This document shows, piece by piece, positions 18,723 to 27,113 of a DNA stretch of 64,000 bases. Under the pieces are notes generated by a model. It did not search any database. It was not told the origin of the DNA and was given only the letters and a program-made list of their open reading frames with translations. Both the position numbers and the translations under genes were made by a program. This DNA is from Acinetobacter sp. SFB. GTDB lineage: Bacteria; Pseudomonadota; Gammaproteobacteria; Pseudomonadales; Moraxellaceae. Each line of letters opens with the position of its first letter. The stretch's first letter is position 1. The DNA lies in contig NZ_LSZH01000016.1 in NCBI RefSeq assembly GCF_001647545.1, forward strand, positions 62,001 through 126,000, written 5' to 3'.

Positions 18723-19565
18723 TCATACAGTTGTAGAACCATACAAACGTTCAATCGATTCTACGATTTCTCCATCTTTAAGGAAGTGAAACAGCAAGCT
18801 AAAATGATCGCTATTCTTAAGAATCGTAAAATTTGCAGAATTTCCGTTAAGTTCCCATTGATTTTTCATTGCTTGTGATTGTTGAATAAAAGCAGGCGTT
18901 TCATTATTGCCAACAAAAAATTCGGCAGGCACCAAGTCTTTAGCTACTCTTAATATCGGGGAATTATTTCTTGCCTGAATGTGATTTAATTTAATATTGA
19001 TGTTTAAACTGGTAGATATTAGAGGCTCTAAATCATATATTCCACTAATAGGAATAATCCCCTTAATATTTAACTGATCTTGAACTCTCTCTTTGGCATT
19101 TAATACCAGCTCTGTTGTTAAGTGAGCACCGGCAGAATGACCACAAATATACATAGGCAAGTTGTTAGAAGAAGCATTTAAGTAGGTTTTAACCGTTAAC
19201 AGTCCATAACTTAATGAGGTTGTTATTTTTTCAATACTGACTTCTGGACAAAGAGGATAATTCATAATGGCGATATGATATCCCAGTTCAGCGAGCTGAT
19301 CGGCAATGAAATAAAATTGATTCTTATCTCTTGATTGCCAATATCCCGCATGTAAATAAACCAAAATTGCTTTTGCTTTACCTACTGCATAACAGACATC
19401 AAAGCATTCGCGTGCATGAAAGCCGTAATGGCAATCTTTTTTCCATTCTTTACTGATCAGTACGAGCCGATTTAATTCCTCAATTCTAGCCATTACTTCA
19501 TTATAGTTGTTATTTTTCTGTCCTGTGACGTAGTCATTTTCAAATTTACTTGCATCCATAGCCAT
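18723..19565 (-). CDS. Alpha/beta hydrolase, kynurenine-formamidase-like
   Basis: A 280-residue alpha/beta hydrolase without signal peptide. It has the arylformamidase-type oxyanion motif LHAGYW (H72-W76), the nucleophile elbow GHSAGAH with S144, and a C-terminal H254 in NSDHFSLL as the likely catalytic base. E222 in NNETPAF is near where the catalytic Asp usually lies. In this subfamily the HGGYW motif marks N-formylkynurenine formamidases and related amidases or carbamate hydrolases. Anthranilate is a product of kynurenine catabolism, so its location near antABC is suggestive. No kynureninase or tryptophan dioxygenase is present in the window. The start could also be the second ATG two codons later. 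Confidence 0.72.
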   Translation of the reverse strand: MAMDASKFENDYVTGQKNNNYNEVMARIEELNRLVLISKEWKKDCHYGFHARECFDVCYAVGKAKAILVYLHAGYWQSRDKNQFYFIADQLAELGYHIAIMNYPLCPEVSIEKITTSLSYGLLTVKTYLNASSNNLPMYICGHSAGAHLTTELVLNAKERVQDQLNIKGIIPISGIYDLEPLISTSLNINIKLNHIQARNNSPILRVAKDLVPAEFFVGNNETPAFIQQSQAMKNQWELNGNSANFTILKNSDHFSLLFHFLKDGEIVESIERLYGSTTV

Positions 19566-20587
19566 TACTCTCTCGTTTTCCTAAGCTGCTATTGAATATA
19601 TTTATTTGGACTTTAAATATTCAAAAATTTATTTATTTTTATGCAATTCTCACTCTCTTTAAGTTTAGCAAATGTCGTGGCCTAATAAAGTTGCACACAT
19701 CACGCTCATACAATTTGAATAGCCACAAAAATTATAGACACACAACTATCTTTTGAAGGCACTTCTTATCCGCTAATAGAGAACGTTGCTCATTAGAGCC
19801 CTATCTGTTTTTAGAATTCTTATTTGGAACATTTATAGCAAATATGACTGCTCTCTGCTGAACCTTAGAAAATATCAGCCTATCAGCAGTTTGTGTTTTG
19901 TTATAAAGGATAAAGTATAGCGTTTAGAGTTAAAGCTTATTGTTATGTCAAACAAACTCGAAGGTCAAAAACTTATTCTCTCACAAGGTCATGACAAACT
20001 GCTGCCTGCTGTGCGCCGTATTTAGGCGAAGTCATACACACCCTGATTGAGTCATGTGTCGACGTTTCAATTTTCATTTAGAATGCAAATATTTATCCTG
20101 TTAAAGCATCTTTAATTCGCAAGGAAAAAAACTCGCTTTGCCAAAAGCATCATAGCGCTTTTATCAATTGCGACTCCGATACAGACAACGGATTTGAAAG
20201 TGCCTAAGACAGGGGAAATAGAGCTAAAAAGGGTTGCTTGTACTCTGTGTTTTGACTCGGTAAGCGTTTAATTATGACTCCGAATGAAACTCCTTAAATA
20301 TTCAAAATTAAAAGAAAAAACTCGAACACTGCTTCTGGTTCAAAAATAATATTCGTCTTTATAAATTAAAATTAAATAATAATTCCATGCATTTTTTGCA
20401 TAGCATAATTAAATTTTGCATTATCGTTTTGGCCGAAAAAAAGTGACACTTGCTGCAGTTAATTGCTTAATCAATGATTTTGCATACAGCTTGTTAAAAC
20501 AAAACCTATATAAATTGATCAACATGGAATGTCATCAATGCCTTGCTATGAAAGCAATCAACTTGATGCAAAGAAGGAACTATTTTC
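19566..20587. other. Intergenic region, probably decayed coding sequence
   Basis: About 1 kb with short interrupted frames. A degraded stretch near 19944 starts MSNKLEGQ but stops after 22 codons. The right part (20380-20587) holds the LysR-type dyad and promoter of the symporter gene, with AAGGA just before its ATG. I do not recognise the decayed part. Confidence 0.4.
20387..20401. promoter_or_regulatory. LysR-type operator ATGC-N7-GCAT upstream of the symporter
   Basis: ATGCATTTTTTGCAT, a perfect dyad (ATGCA-N5-TGCAT), 187 bases before the symporter ATG. It is the exact reverse complement of the site at 23102-23116 in the lysR-aspA intergenic region. In Acinetobacter baylyi the aspartate regulators DarR and AalR are reported to bind ATGC-N7-GCAT. 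Confidence 0.75.
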
Positions 20588-21886
20588 ATGAACCAGAAAA
20601 AATTGCTCAAATATATCCTGCTTGCAATGATCTCAGGAATACTCGTGGGTTGGGCCTTTCATAATATTTTAACGACTGCTCAAGTAACGGAAATAGCAGC
20701 CTACTTCAAAATCGTTACCGATGTATTCTTAAGATTAATTAAAATGATTATTGCACCGCTAGTCTTTGCAACGATTGTTTCTGGTTTAATCTCAATGGGA
20801 AAATCATCTTCTTTGGGATCAATTACACTAAAAGCGATGAGTTGGTTTATTGGTGCATCGTTTATCTCACTTTTGCTTGGAATGGGCTTAGCAAATTTGT
20901 TTCAGCCCGGATCGGGTATGAACCTCAGCATCCCGAAAGAGGTGGTAGATGTCGGGGTGAGTGCTACAAGTCTAAGCTTAGAAACATTTATTACGCATAT
21001 TTTCCCGCGCAGTTTTGCAGAAGCGATGGCGAATAATGAAATATTACAAATTTTAGTTTTTTCAATTTTCTTTGGCTCAGCCCTGGCGTATGTTCAGCAC
21101 CATAATGAAGCTACAGTGATTGGCCGAATTATTGACGAACTTTGTAAAGTCATGTTCCGTATCACCGATTATGTGATGGCTTTTGCCCCTATTGCAGTTT
21201 TTGCCGCAATTGCCTCCGCCATTACTGTTCAAGGACCGAAGTTAATTCTTGATTACAGTATTTTTATTGGACAGTTCTATGTTGGATTGCTGATCCTATG
21301 GACAATTTTAATTGCTTTCGGTTATATCTTTTTGAAAAAAGATGTTTTCAGATTAATGCGAATGGTACGTGAACCGACCATGTTGGCGTTTGCAACCGCC
21401 AGTAGTGAGTCGGCTTACCCAAAAACCATGGAAGCTTTAGCTAAGTTTGGTGTGCCCAAACGTATTACCAGTTTTGTGCTTCCATTGGGTTATTCATTTA
21501 ATCTGGATGGCTCGATGATGTATATGGCGTTTGCCGTATTGTTTATCGCACAAGCCTATAATATTGATTTAAGTTTTGCCCAACAGGCTTTGATATTACT
21601 GACATTGATGATCACCAGTAAAGGGATTGCTGGTGTTTCTCGTGCATCTATTGTGGTGATTGCTTCAACGCTTGCTATGTTCAAACTTCCTGAAGCGGGT
21701 ATTTTATTAATTTTGGCAGTTGATCAATTTTTAGATATGGGACGTACTGCCACCAATGTTATTGGGAACAGTATCGCTACAGCGGTGATTGCCCGTACTG
21801 AAGGAAATAAGCATGATCTTCCTGAACAAGAAGAGGTTGTTGTAGATACGCTTATGCCTGTAAATCGATTGGCCGATAATAGTTAA
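20588..21886 (+). CDS. Dicarboxylate/amino acid:cation symporter (DAACS family)
   Basis: A 432-residue inner-membrane symporter of the GltP/DctA fold. Family landmarks are the serine-rich hairpin FATASSESAYPKTMEAL, the GYSFNLDGSMMYM segment, the second hairpin with ITSKGIAGVSRAS, and the substrate-binding helix DQFLDMGRTATNVIGN. The Arg in DMGRT is the residue typically associated with acidic amino acid or dicarboxylate binding. Together with the identical operator dyads here and before aspA, it is most likely an aspartate (or glutamate) importer. AAGGA is correctly spaced before the ATG. A hairpin follows the gene. Confidence 0.88.
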   Translation: MNQKKLLKYILLAMISGILVGWAFHNILTTAQVTEIAAYFKIVTDVFLRLIKMIIAPLVFATIVSGLISMGKSSSLGSITLKAMSWFIGASFISLLLGMGLANLFQPGSGMNLSIPKEVVDVGVSATSLSLETFITHIFPRSFAEAMANNEILQILVFSIFFGSALAYVQHHNEATVIGRIIDELCKVMFRITDYVMAFAPIAVFAAIASAITVQGPKLILDYSIFIGQFYVGLLILWTILIAFGYIFLKKDVFRLMRMVREPTMLAFATASSESAYPKTMEALAKFGVPKRITSFVLPLGYSFNLDGSMMYMAFAVLFIAQAYNIDLSFAQQALILLTLMITSKGIAGVSRASIVVIASTLAMFKLPEAGILLILAVDQFLDMGRTATNVIGNSIATAVIARTEGNKHDLPEQEEVVVDTLMPVNRLADNS

Positions 21887-21932
21887 GATACTTCAATAAA
21901 GCATCTATAAAATTTTAGCAAATAATATTAAA

Positions 21933-21991
21933 AGGTGATTTTAAAAACAATGAGCATAGATTTATTGTGCTAGAGGTTTTTAAGATCACCT
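21933..21991 (+). terminator. Long hairpin after the symporter gene
   Basis: AGGTGATTTTAAAAAC pairs with GTTTTTAAGATCACCT (one mismatch, 16 bp). The loop contains a smaller dyad (AGCATA/TGTGCT). Likely terminator, possibly a two-stem structure. Confidence 0.6.
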
Positions 21992-22163
21992 GATATTATT
22001 AAGGATAGGTGATTTGGACACCCAGTTTGATATATTTAAAAGCAAATATTTATAACTCTAAAAAAGATCTAAAATCATTTAGGTTAGTTAAATTAAGTAT
22101 CAGAAAAAATTCCTTAATAGAGAGCGAAATCATCTAGATGACTGCAATCATCAAGCAAATAAT

Positions 22164-23060
22164 TTAAATTTCCTTAGACTGGCTTGTTAAAGTATTCCAA
22201 ATATAATCAATTTTATTTGAGAATGCCATTTCACGCCTAATAATATATACATCTTGAAATAAATTATATTTATTACAATCAATTATTTTTAATTTATTCT
22301 CAGCAAGCTCCTTTTCAACCAATAATTTAGGTAACCAGGCGATACCTAAACCTTGTAAAACCAATTCTTTTAAATCACTTGCATTATCTGTTTCGTATAA
22401 AGTTCGATAATCTAATTTATTTTCAATCGCTTCATCAACACAGTTTCTTAAGTAGGCTTGTTTACTATAAGCCAACAAGGGAAAGGTCTGCTCAAATGAA
22501 TATTGGGCAGTAGCATTCTCATTTAATGCAGTTATAGGCAGTATTTCCATTTCAAAAATTTTATGGAATACGAAAAAAGATAGATCAAGTTGATGTAAAG
22601 TTTTTTGATCACAATAACTAATTAAAAAATCACACGAACCGTCTTTAAGTAAGCGCATTCCTTGTTTGAGATTAGCAGCAATAATTTCTAATTTTAAATC
22701 TTCCATGTTGATGGATAATTCATGAATAAAGCGAGGGAAAAACTGTGTAATTAGGGAGTGAGACACTGCAAACTTGACCGTTAATTCATTGTTTTTCACA
22801 TTTCTCTCTAGATATTTAAGGGTGGTATCTAGTTGATTTTTTATGTTTTTTGAAGATGCCAATAAGACTTGTCCGGCTTCTGTAAAATCAATATTTTTAC
22901 TATATCGTTTTAAAATTTGGAAACCCAACGCGTTTTCAATATTTTGAATCCTACGTGTAAATGCAGATTGAGTGACATGTCGTATTTCTGCCGCTTGGGA
23001 GATCGATTGTTCTTGCTCAAGTGCAAGTAAATCTTCAATCCATCGAATTTCCAAGGTCAT
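22164..23060 (-). CDS. LysR-type transcriptional regulator of aspartate use (DarR/AalR-like)
   Basis: I use the ATG at 23060 (AGGA 7 bases upstream) and not the TTG at 23066. The 298-residue product has an N-terminal winged helix-turn-helix (QSISQAAEIRHVTQSAFTRR, then IQNIENALG) and a periplasmic-binding-like effector domain. It is divergent from aspA. The 134-base region between them holds ATGCAAAAAATGCAT, the same dyad found before the symporter. The simplest reading is that it senses an acidic amino acid and activates aspA and the symporter. The DNA motif equals that reported for DarR and AalR in A. baylyi. Which of the two it corresponds to is uncertain. Confidence 0.82.
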   Translation of the reverse strand: MTLEIRWIEDLLALEQEQSISQAAEIRHVTQSAFTRRIQNIENALGFQILKRYSKNIDFTEAGQVLLASSKNIKNQLDTTLKYLERNVKNNELTVKFAVSHSLITQFFPRFIHELSINMEDLKLEIIAANLKQGMRLLKDGSCDFLISYCDQKTLHQLDLSFFVFHKIFEMEILPITALNENATAQYSFEQTFPLLAYSKQAYLRNCVDEAIENKLDYRTLYETDNASDLKELVLQGLGIAWLPKLLVEKELAENKLKIIDCNKYNLFQDVYIIRREMAFSNKIDYIWNTLTSQSKEI

Positions 23061-23101
23061 AATCAATCCTGAATACCTACTTTTATAAATTATAATCTAT
23101 T

Positions 23102-23116
23102 ATGCAAAAAATGCAT
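23102..23116. promoter_or_regulatory. LysR-type operator ATGC-N7-GCAT between lysR and aspA
   Basis: ATGCAAAAAATGCAT, perfect dyad, 78 bases before the aspA ATG and 41 bases before the lysR ATG. Such a position suits both activation of aspA and autoregulation. It is reverse-complementary to the copy at 20387. Confidence 0.78.
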
Positions 23117-23194
23117 GCAGTAATATTTTTTTACATTAGCAAAAAAATACGCTGCACTCTAATATGGATTTATTGGAAATTAGAGTCTATTTAA

Positions 23195-24610
23195 ATGAAC
23201 ATTAAAATCAATACACGCACTGAAAAAGATTTATTGGGCTATAAAGAAATTCCTGCTCATTGTTATTATGGTATCCAAACTTTAAGAGCAGTGGAAAATT
23301 TTAATTTAAGTCAAAACAAATTAAGTCAGTTTCCTGTTTTTATTAATGCACTTGCAAGGGTTAAATCAGCATGTGCACATGCTAACTTTAAACTTAATAA
23401 GCTGGACGAAAATAAAAATAATGCAATTCAATATGCTTGCCAACAAATTTTTGATTATAAATATCATGATCAATTTCCGATAGATATGATTCAGGGCGGC
23501 GCAGGTACTTCAACCAATATGAATATTAATGAAGTTCTTGCTAATATTGGTCTAGAGTATTTGGAATACTTAAAAGGTGACTATCAATATTTACATCCAA
23601 ATAATGATGTTAATATGTCCCAGTCTACAAATGATGTTTACCCTACCGCTATTAAAATCGGTTTAATTGCTGCAATAGATCAATTAAACACCCCATTTTT
23701 AAACTTAATTCAAAGTTTTAAACATAAGTCCGATGAGTTTTCTCATATTCTAAAAATGGGTCGTACTCAGTTGCAAGATGCTGTGCCGATGACTTTAGGC
23801 CAAGAATTTGGCGCTTTTGCTACCACGTTACAAAATGATCTGAACAAACTTAATCAAATCATGCCGGATGCCTTAAGTATCGTGAATTTGGGCGGGACTG
23901 CAATTGGAACAGGTATAAATACCGAAGCCAAGTACCGTGAGTATGCGATTGCCGCATTATCGGAAATTACCCAACGAGAAATTAGTAGCGCACCTGATTT
24001 AATTGAAGCCACTTCAGATATGGGCGATTTCGTTTTATTATCCAGCTTATTAAAACGTACAGCCACCAAACTATCAAAAATTGCCAATGACTTGCGTTTA
24101 CTCTCTAGTGGCCCGCGCACAGGTATAAATGAAATTTATTTAGAACCACGTCAACCTGGTAGTTCAATTATGCCAGGTAAGGTTAATCCAGTTATTCCAG
24201 AAGCCATGAATTTAGTATGTTATCAAGTCATTGCTAATGATTTAGCCATTACTTTGGCTGCAGAAGCAGGCCAGTTACAGTTAAACGCTATGGAGCCTTT
24301 GATTGCTTTCAAACTGTTCGAATCGATTGATTTGCTGGGCAAAGCTATGCAAATGTTGCAACATAAATGTATTGAAAATATACGTGCAAATGCTGAACAT
24401 TGTCAGGCAAATGTTGAAAATTCAATTGGCATTATTACCGCACTGAATCCGTATTTAGGGTATGAAACAACAACACGTATTGCGAAACAAGCCAATGAAT
24501 CGGGTCACAGCGTTTTGGCTTTAATTAAAGCCGAAAATCTCCTGTCAGATCAAGTTTTGACTGATGTGCTAGCGATCAACAATATGGTACAGCCTAAACA
24601 ATGCGCTTAA
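23195..24610 (+). CDS. aspA: Aspartate ammonia-lyase (aspartase)
   Basis: Converts L-aspartate to fumarate and ammonia in the cytoplasm. The aspartase/fumarase superfamily signature GSSIMPGKVNPV is at about residues 319-330 and carries the catalytic Ser on the flexible loop. TEKDLLGYKEIPAHCYYGIQ at the N-terminus and GGAGTSTNMNINEV are typical of AspA, as is STNDVYPTA. Length of 471 residues is normal. The nearest alternative is class II fumarase, but the N-terminus favours aspartase. It is divergent from a LysR regulator and shares its operator with the nearby symporter, supporting a function in growth on aspartate. Confidence 0.92.
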   Translation: MNIKINTRTEKDLLGYKEIPAHCYYGIQTLRAVENFNLSQNKLSQFPVFINALARVKSACAHANFKLNKLDENKNNAIQYACQQIFDYKYHDQFPIDMIQGGAGTSTNMNINEVLANIGLEYLEYLKGDYQYLHPNNDVNMSQSTNDVYPTAIKIGLIAAIDQLNTPFLNLIQSFKHKSDEFSHILKMGRTQLQDAVPMTLGQEFGAFATTLQNDLNKLNQIMPDALSIVNLGGTAIGTGINTEAKYREYAIAALSEITQREISSAPDLIEATSDMGDFVLLSSLLKRTATKLSKIANDLRLLSSGPRTGINEIYLEPRQPGSSIMPGKVNPVIPEAMNLVCYQVIANDLAITLAAEAGQLQLNAMEPLIAFKLFESIDLLGKAMQMLQHKCIENIRANAEHCQANVENSIGIITALNPYLGYETTTRIAKQANESGHSVLALIKAENLLSDQVLTDVLAINNMVQPKQCA

Positions 24611-24647
24611 TCATCGGTGCGTATTATTCGTATTAATGGTTATCTCA

Positions 24648-24681
24648 GCTAAAAGGCATCTATGATTAGGTTCCTTTTAGC
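24648..24681 (+). terminator. Hairpin after aspA
   Basis: GCTAAAAGG pairs perfectly with CCTTTTAGC around a 16-base loop, 38 bases after the aspA stop. No strong T-run follows. Confidence 0.4.
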
Positions 24682-24795
24682 CTGAAAGCATGAGGCAGGA
24701 GGAGAAGATCAACAGCATGATCCACATGATAAAAATCAGAGCTTTGTTTTCTAGTACTTTTTGATCGACTCGCGGTCACTGAGACAAGAACATCC

Positions 24796-24890
24796 TTATT
24801 TTGGAGCTGCCTCAAATACTTCTGCACTCATCCTATCGAGATGCGAATGCTGCCTGATTCGATTGCAGGAAATTTCAATATCCTCATCCT
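24796..24890 (-). pseudogene. IS3-family transposase C-terminal fragment
   Basis: The minus strand reads CNRIRQHSHLDRMSAEVFEA followed by APK and a stop, resembling the end of IS3-family OrfB proteins (YNR.R.HS.L...SPE.FE). Only about 30 codons are left and no inverted repeats were found. Confidence 0.35.
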
Positions 24891-25189
24891 TGCCAAATGT
24901 GGCCGTAGATTAGGTCAGTTTAGATAATTCCCTAGTGTGCCTAGAAGATTAGAGAGAGGTCACGTGTCCTTAACTTCTCAAAATAAATAATGTATCCCCT
25001 TTCTTTGATAAATCAAAAAGTTGTTTATTTTTTAATGGATGAAAAAGTGCTAAGCAAGTTTGCTAATCTTCATGTATGCCTTCAATCTTCTCACTTTGAT
25101 TAAATCCAAGCTCGTTAACAACAATTTACCTGTCTGATAAAATATTTACTCTTGCTCTTATTAGCTGGCATTTAATATAAATGCTCTGC

Positions 25190-25897
25190 TTAGCCATTTG
25201 CTGAATCACTTTCGATCCGACCGTCAACCAGATTGATAGTACGATCACACGTGGCTGAAAGCCGTGGATCATGCGTCACCAGCAGCACTGCGCAATCACG
25301 TTCACGATGTACTTTACGAAACAGTTCAAACATTTCAGCAGCGGTCTGGGTATCCAGATTACCTGTAGGTTCATCGGCCAAGAGTAGGGCCGGTTCAGTG
25401 ATCAGCGCCCGGGCAATTGCGACCCGCTGTTGCTGACCCCCTGAAAGCTCATTCGGTTTCCGGTCAGCGAACTTTTCCAAACCAACGGCAGCGAGCAAAT
25501 CACGCGCTCGTTGTAACGCTTGTTTATTCGGTTTACCCTGCGTCATCATTAGCGGCATCAAGATATTGTCCAATGCCGTAAATGCTTGAATCAGATGATG
25601 AAACTGAAATACAAACCCAATACTGTTGCCGCGCAGTGCAGTACGTCCGCTGTCCTCCATCGCACTGGTCGGTTGTCCCAGTAGATAAAGTTCACCGCTG
25701 CTAGGTTTATCCAGCAGCCCCAAAATATTTAATAAGGTACTTTTGCCAGATCCGGAAGGACCAATCAGTGCAGCAAAGTCCTTGCGACCAATACATAAAT
25801 CAATGCCATGCAGAACCTCAACTTCATTGGGCTGGCCGATATTATAAGATTTACGCAACCCTTCTAGGCGCAGCACTTCCTGCAACTGATCAGACAT
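25190..25897 (-). CDS. ABC exporter ATP-binding subunit (MacB/LolD type)
   Basis: A 235-residue ATPase. Walker A is GPSGSGKST (46-54), the Q-loop is at Q98 (FVFQFHHL), the signature is LSGGQQQRVA (151-160) and Walker B is LLLADEPTGNLD. This class pairs with FtsX-like permeases and HlyD-like adaptors to export peptides, antibiotics or lipids, coupled to an outer-membrane channel. The gene overlaps the permease by eight bases, and the three genes (adaptor, permease, ATPase) read as one operon. Composition is richer in G and C than the flanking AT-rich sequences, which may reflect acquisition. Confidence 0.9.
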   Translation of the reverse strand: MSDQLQEVLRLEGLRKSYNIGQPNEVEVLHGIDLCIGRKDFAALIGPSGSGKSTLLNILGLLDKPSSGELYLLGQPTSAMEDSGRTALRGNSIGFVFQFHHLIQAFTALDNILMPLMMTQGKPNKQALQRARDLLAAVGLEKFADRKPNELSGGQQQRVAIARALITEPALLLADEPTGNLDTQTAAEMFELFRKVHRERDCAVLLVTHDPRLSATCDRTINLVDGRIESDSANG

Positions 25898-27113
25898 GAC
25901 GAATCGCCTCCACCGGATCGAGCGCTGCTGCCCGGCGCGATGGCACCGCTGCAGCCAGAACGCCAGTCACTGTGGCCAATAACAATGCCAGCATCACCAG
26001 CTCGATCGAAATCGGAATATAGAATAATCCCGGGCCAAAGTTATTAAATACCCAGACCAGACCATAACTGACCACACTGCCCAGCACCGAACCGAGCAAG
26101 CCAAATATTGCCCCCTGGAACAGGAAAATTCTTAAAATTTGTGATCGAGTTGCACCTGTAGCACGTAAAATACCAATTTCCCGGGTGCGTTGTACCACAC
26201 TGACCGACATGACACTGGCAATGCCAAAGGCGACTGAAATGGCGACAAAGACAATAATCATATTGGTCGACAGGCTTTGGGCTGTAATCGCATTCATGAG
26301 TTGCGCATTGGTTTCGATCCAGCTTTCTGCTTTTAATGAGGTCAAACGTCCTATCTGTGCCGCAATTTGATCTGCCTCAAAAATATCTTCGATGGTCAGG
26401 TCAATGACCGTCACCCCGCCTGGCAAACCCAGTAAGGACTGTGCCTGTTTTAAGTCCAGATAGACATAGCGTGCATCCAGTTCCCGTACCCCCAGTTCAA
26501 AGATTCCGGCAACATTCACCAATGCACTATTTTGCTGACCGGTATCCAGGCGCAACTTGCTACCCACCTGTACACCCAGATCTTTGGCTAACTGGCTGCC
26601 AATCAATACATCGTCGGCGCCCACTCGTAGCTGACCACTCAGCAGATATTTTTTCAGCGGAATGATCTGTTGATAACGCTCTAGATTGATACCGACCAAT
26701 GCGACCGATTCCACTGCATCGCCCCGCTGGACAAATGCCGGTCCAGACACGACGGGAGATACCGCCGTCAGTACAGGCAACTGATCCAAGGTTTCGGTAA
26801 TTTGCTGCCAGTTATTGATCGAACGCAGCCGCTGTGCCCGCTTGTCTTCCTGCACCAATTGCACAGTCCCCGCAGGAGGCGGTACAATCTGGTTCACCTC
26901 ATCCGGTGACAGCAAACGGATATGGGCTTGGGTGCCCAGAGTACGTTCGACAATATTCGACTGCAACCCATGAATCAAAGCACTAATAAAAACAATCACA
27001 GCCACGCCCACTGCAACACCCACAGTAATCATAATGGACTGTGCACGGCCCTCGCGCAAAAAACTGACCGCGATTTTCCATTCGGTCCAAATCCGTCCGA
27101 GAAAGTTTTTCAA
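25890..27113 (-). CDS. ABC exporter permease, FtsX/MacB-type
   Basis: A 407-residue permease with the MacB layout. There is one helix near the N-terminus (about 25-48), a large periplasmic domain (VSGPAFVQRGDAVESVALVG and the MacB-like core), and three C-terminal helices that include VVQRTREIGILRATGATRSQ and end PSRRAAALDPVEAIR, all typical of the FtsX family. It starts with TTG and overlaps the adaptor stop by four bases (TTGA), so translation is coupled. It partners the ATPase downstream and probably an outer-membrane TolC-type channel encoded elsewhere. The substrate is unknown. Confidence 0.88.
   Translation of the reverse strand: MKNFLGRIWTEWKIAVSFLREGRAQSIMITVGVAVGVAVIVFISALIHGLQSNIVERTLGTQAHIRLLSPDEVNQIVPPPAGTVQLVQEDKRAQRLRSINNWQQITETLDQLPVLTAVSPVVSGPAFVQRGDAVESVALVGINLERYQQIIPLKKYLLSGQLRVGADDVLIGSQLAKDLGVQVGSKLRLDTGQQNSALVNVAGIFELGVRELDARYVYLDLKQAQSLLGLPGGVTVIDLTIEDIFEADQIAAQIGRLTSLKAESWIETNAQLMNAITAQSLSTNMIIVFVAISVAFGIASVMSVSVVQRTREIGILRATGATRSQILRIFLFQGAIFGLLGSVLGSVVSYGLVWVFNNFGPGLFYIPISIELVMLALLLATVTGVLAAAVPSRRAAALDPVEAIRHV

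Larger units (their letters stand above)
24611..25189. other. Intergenic region with an IS3-type remnant
   Basis: A 9-bp hairpin (24648-24681, GCTAAAAGG with CCTTTTAGC) follows aspA. A probable transposase tail lies at 24796-24890 on the minus strand. The remainder, up to the ABC exporter stop, shows no readable gene. Confidence 0.4.

Noticed and set aside
20416..20664. 82-codon frame overlapping the symporter start
   Set aside because: It runs through the operator and promoter and overlaps the strongly supported symporter start out of frame.
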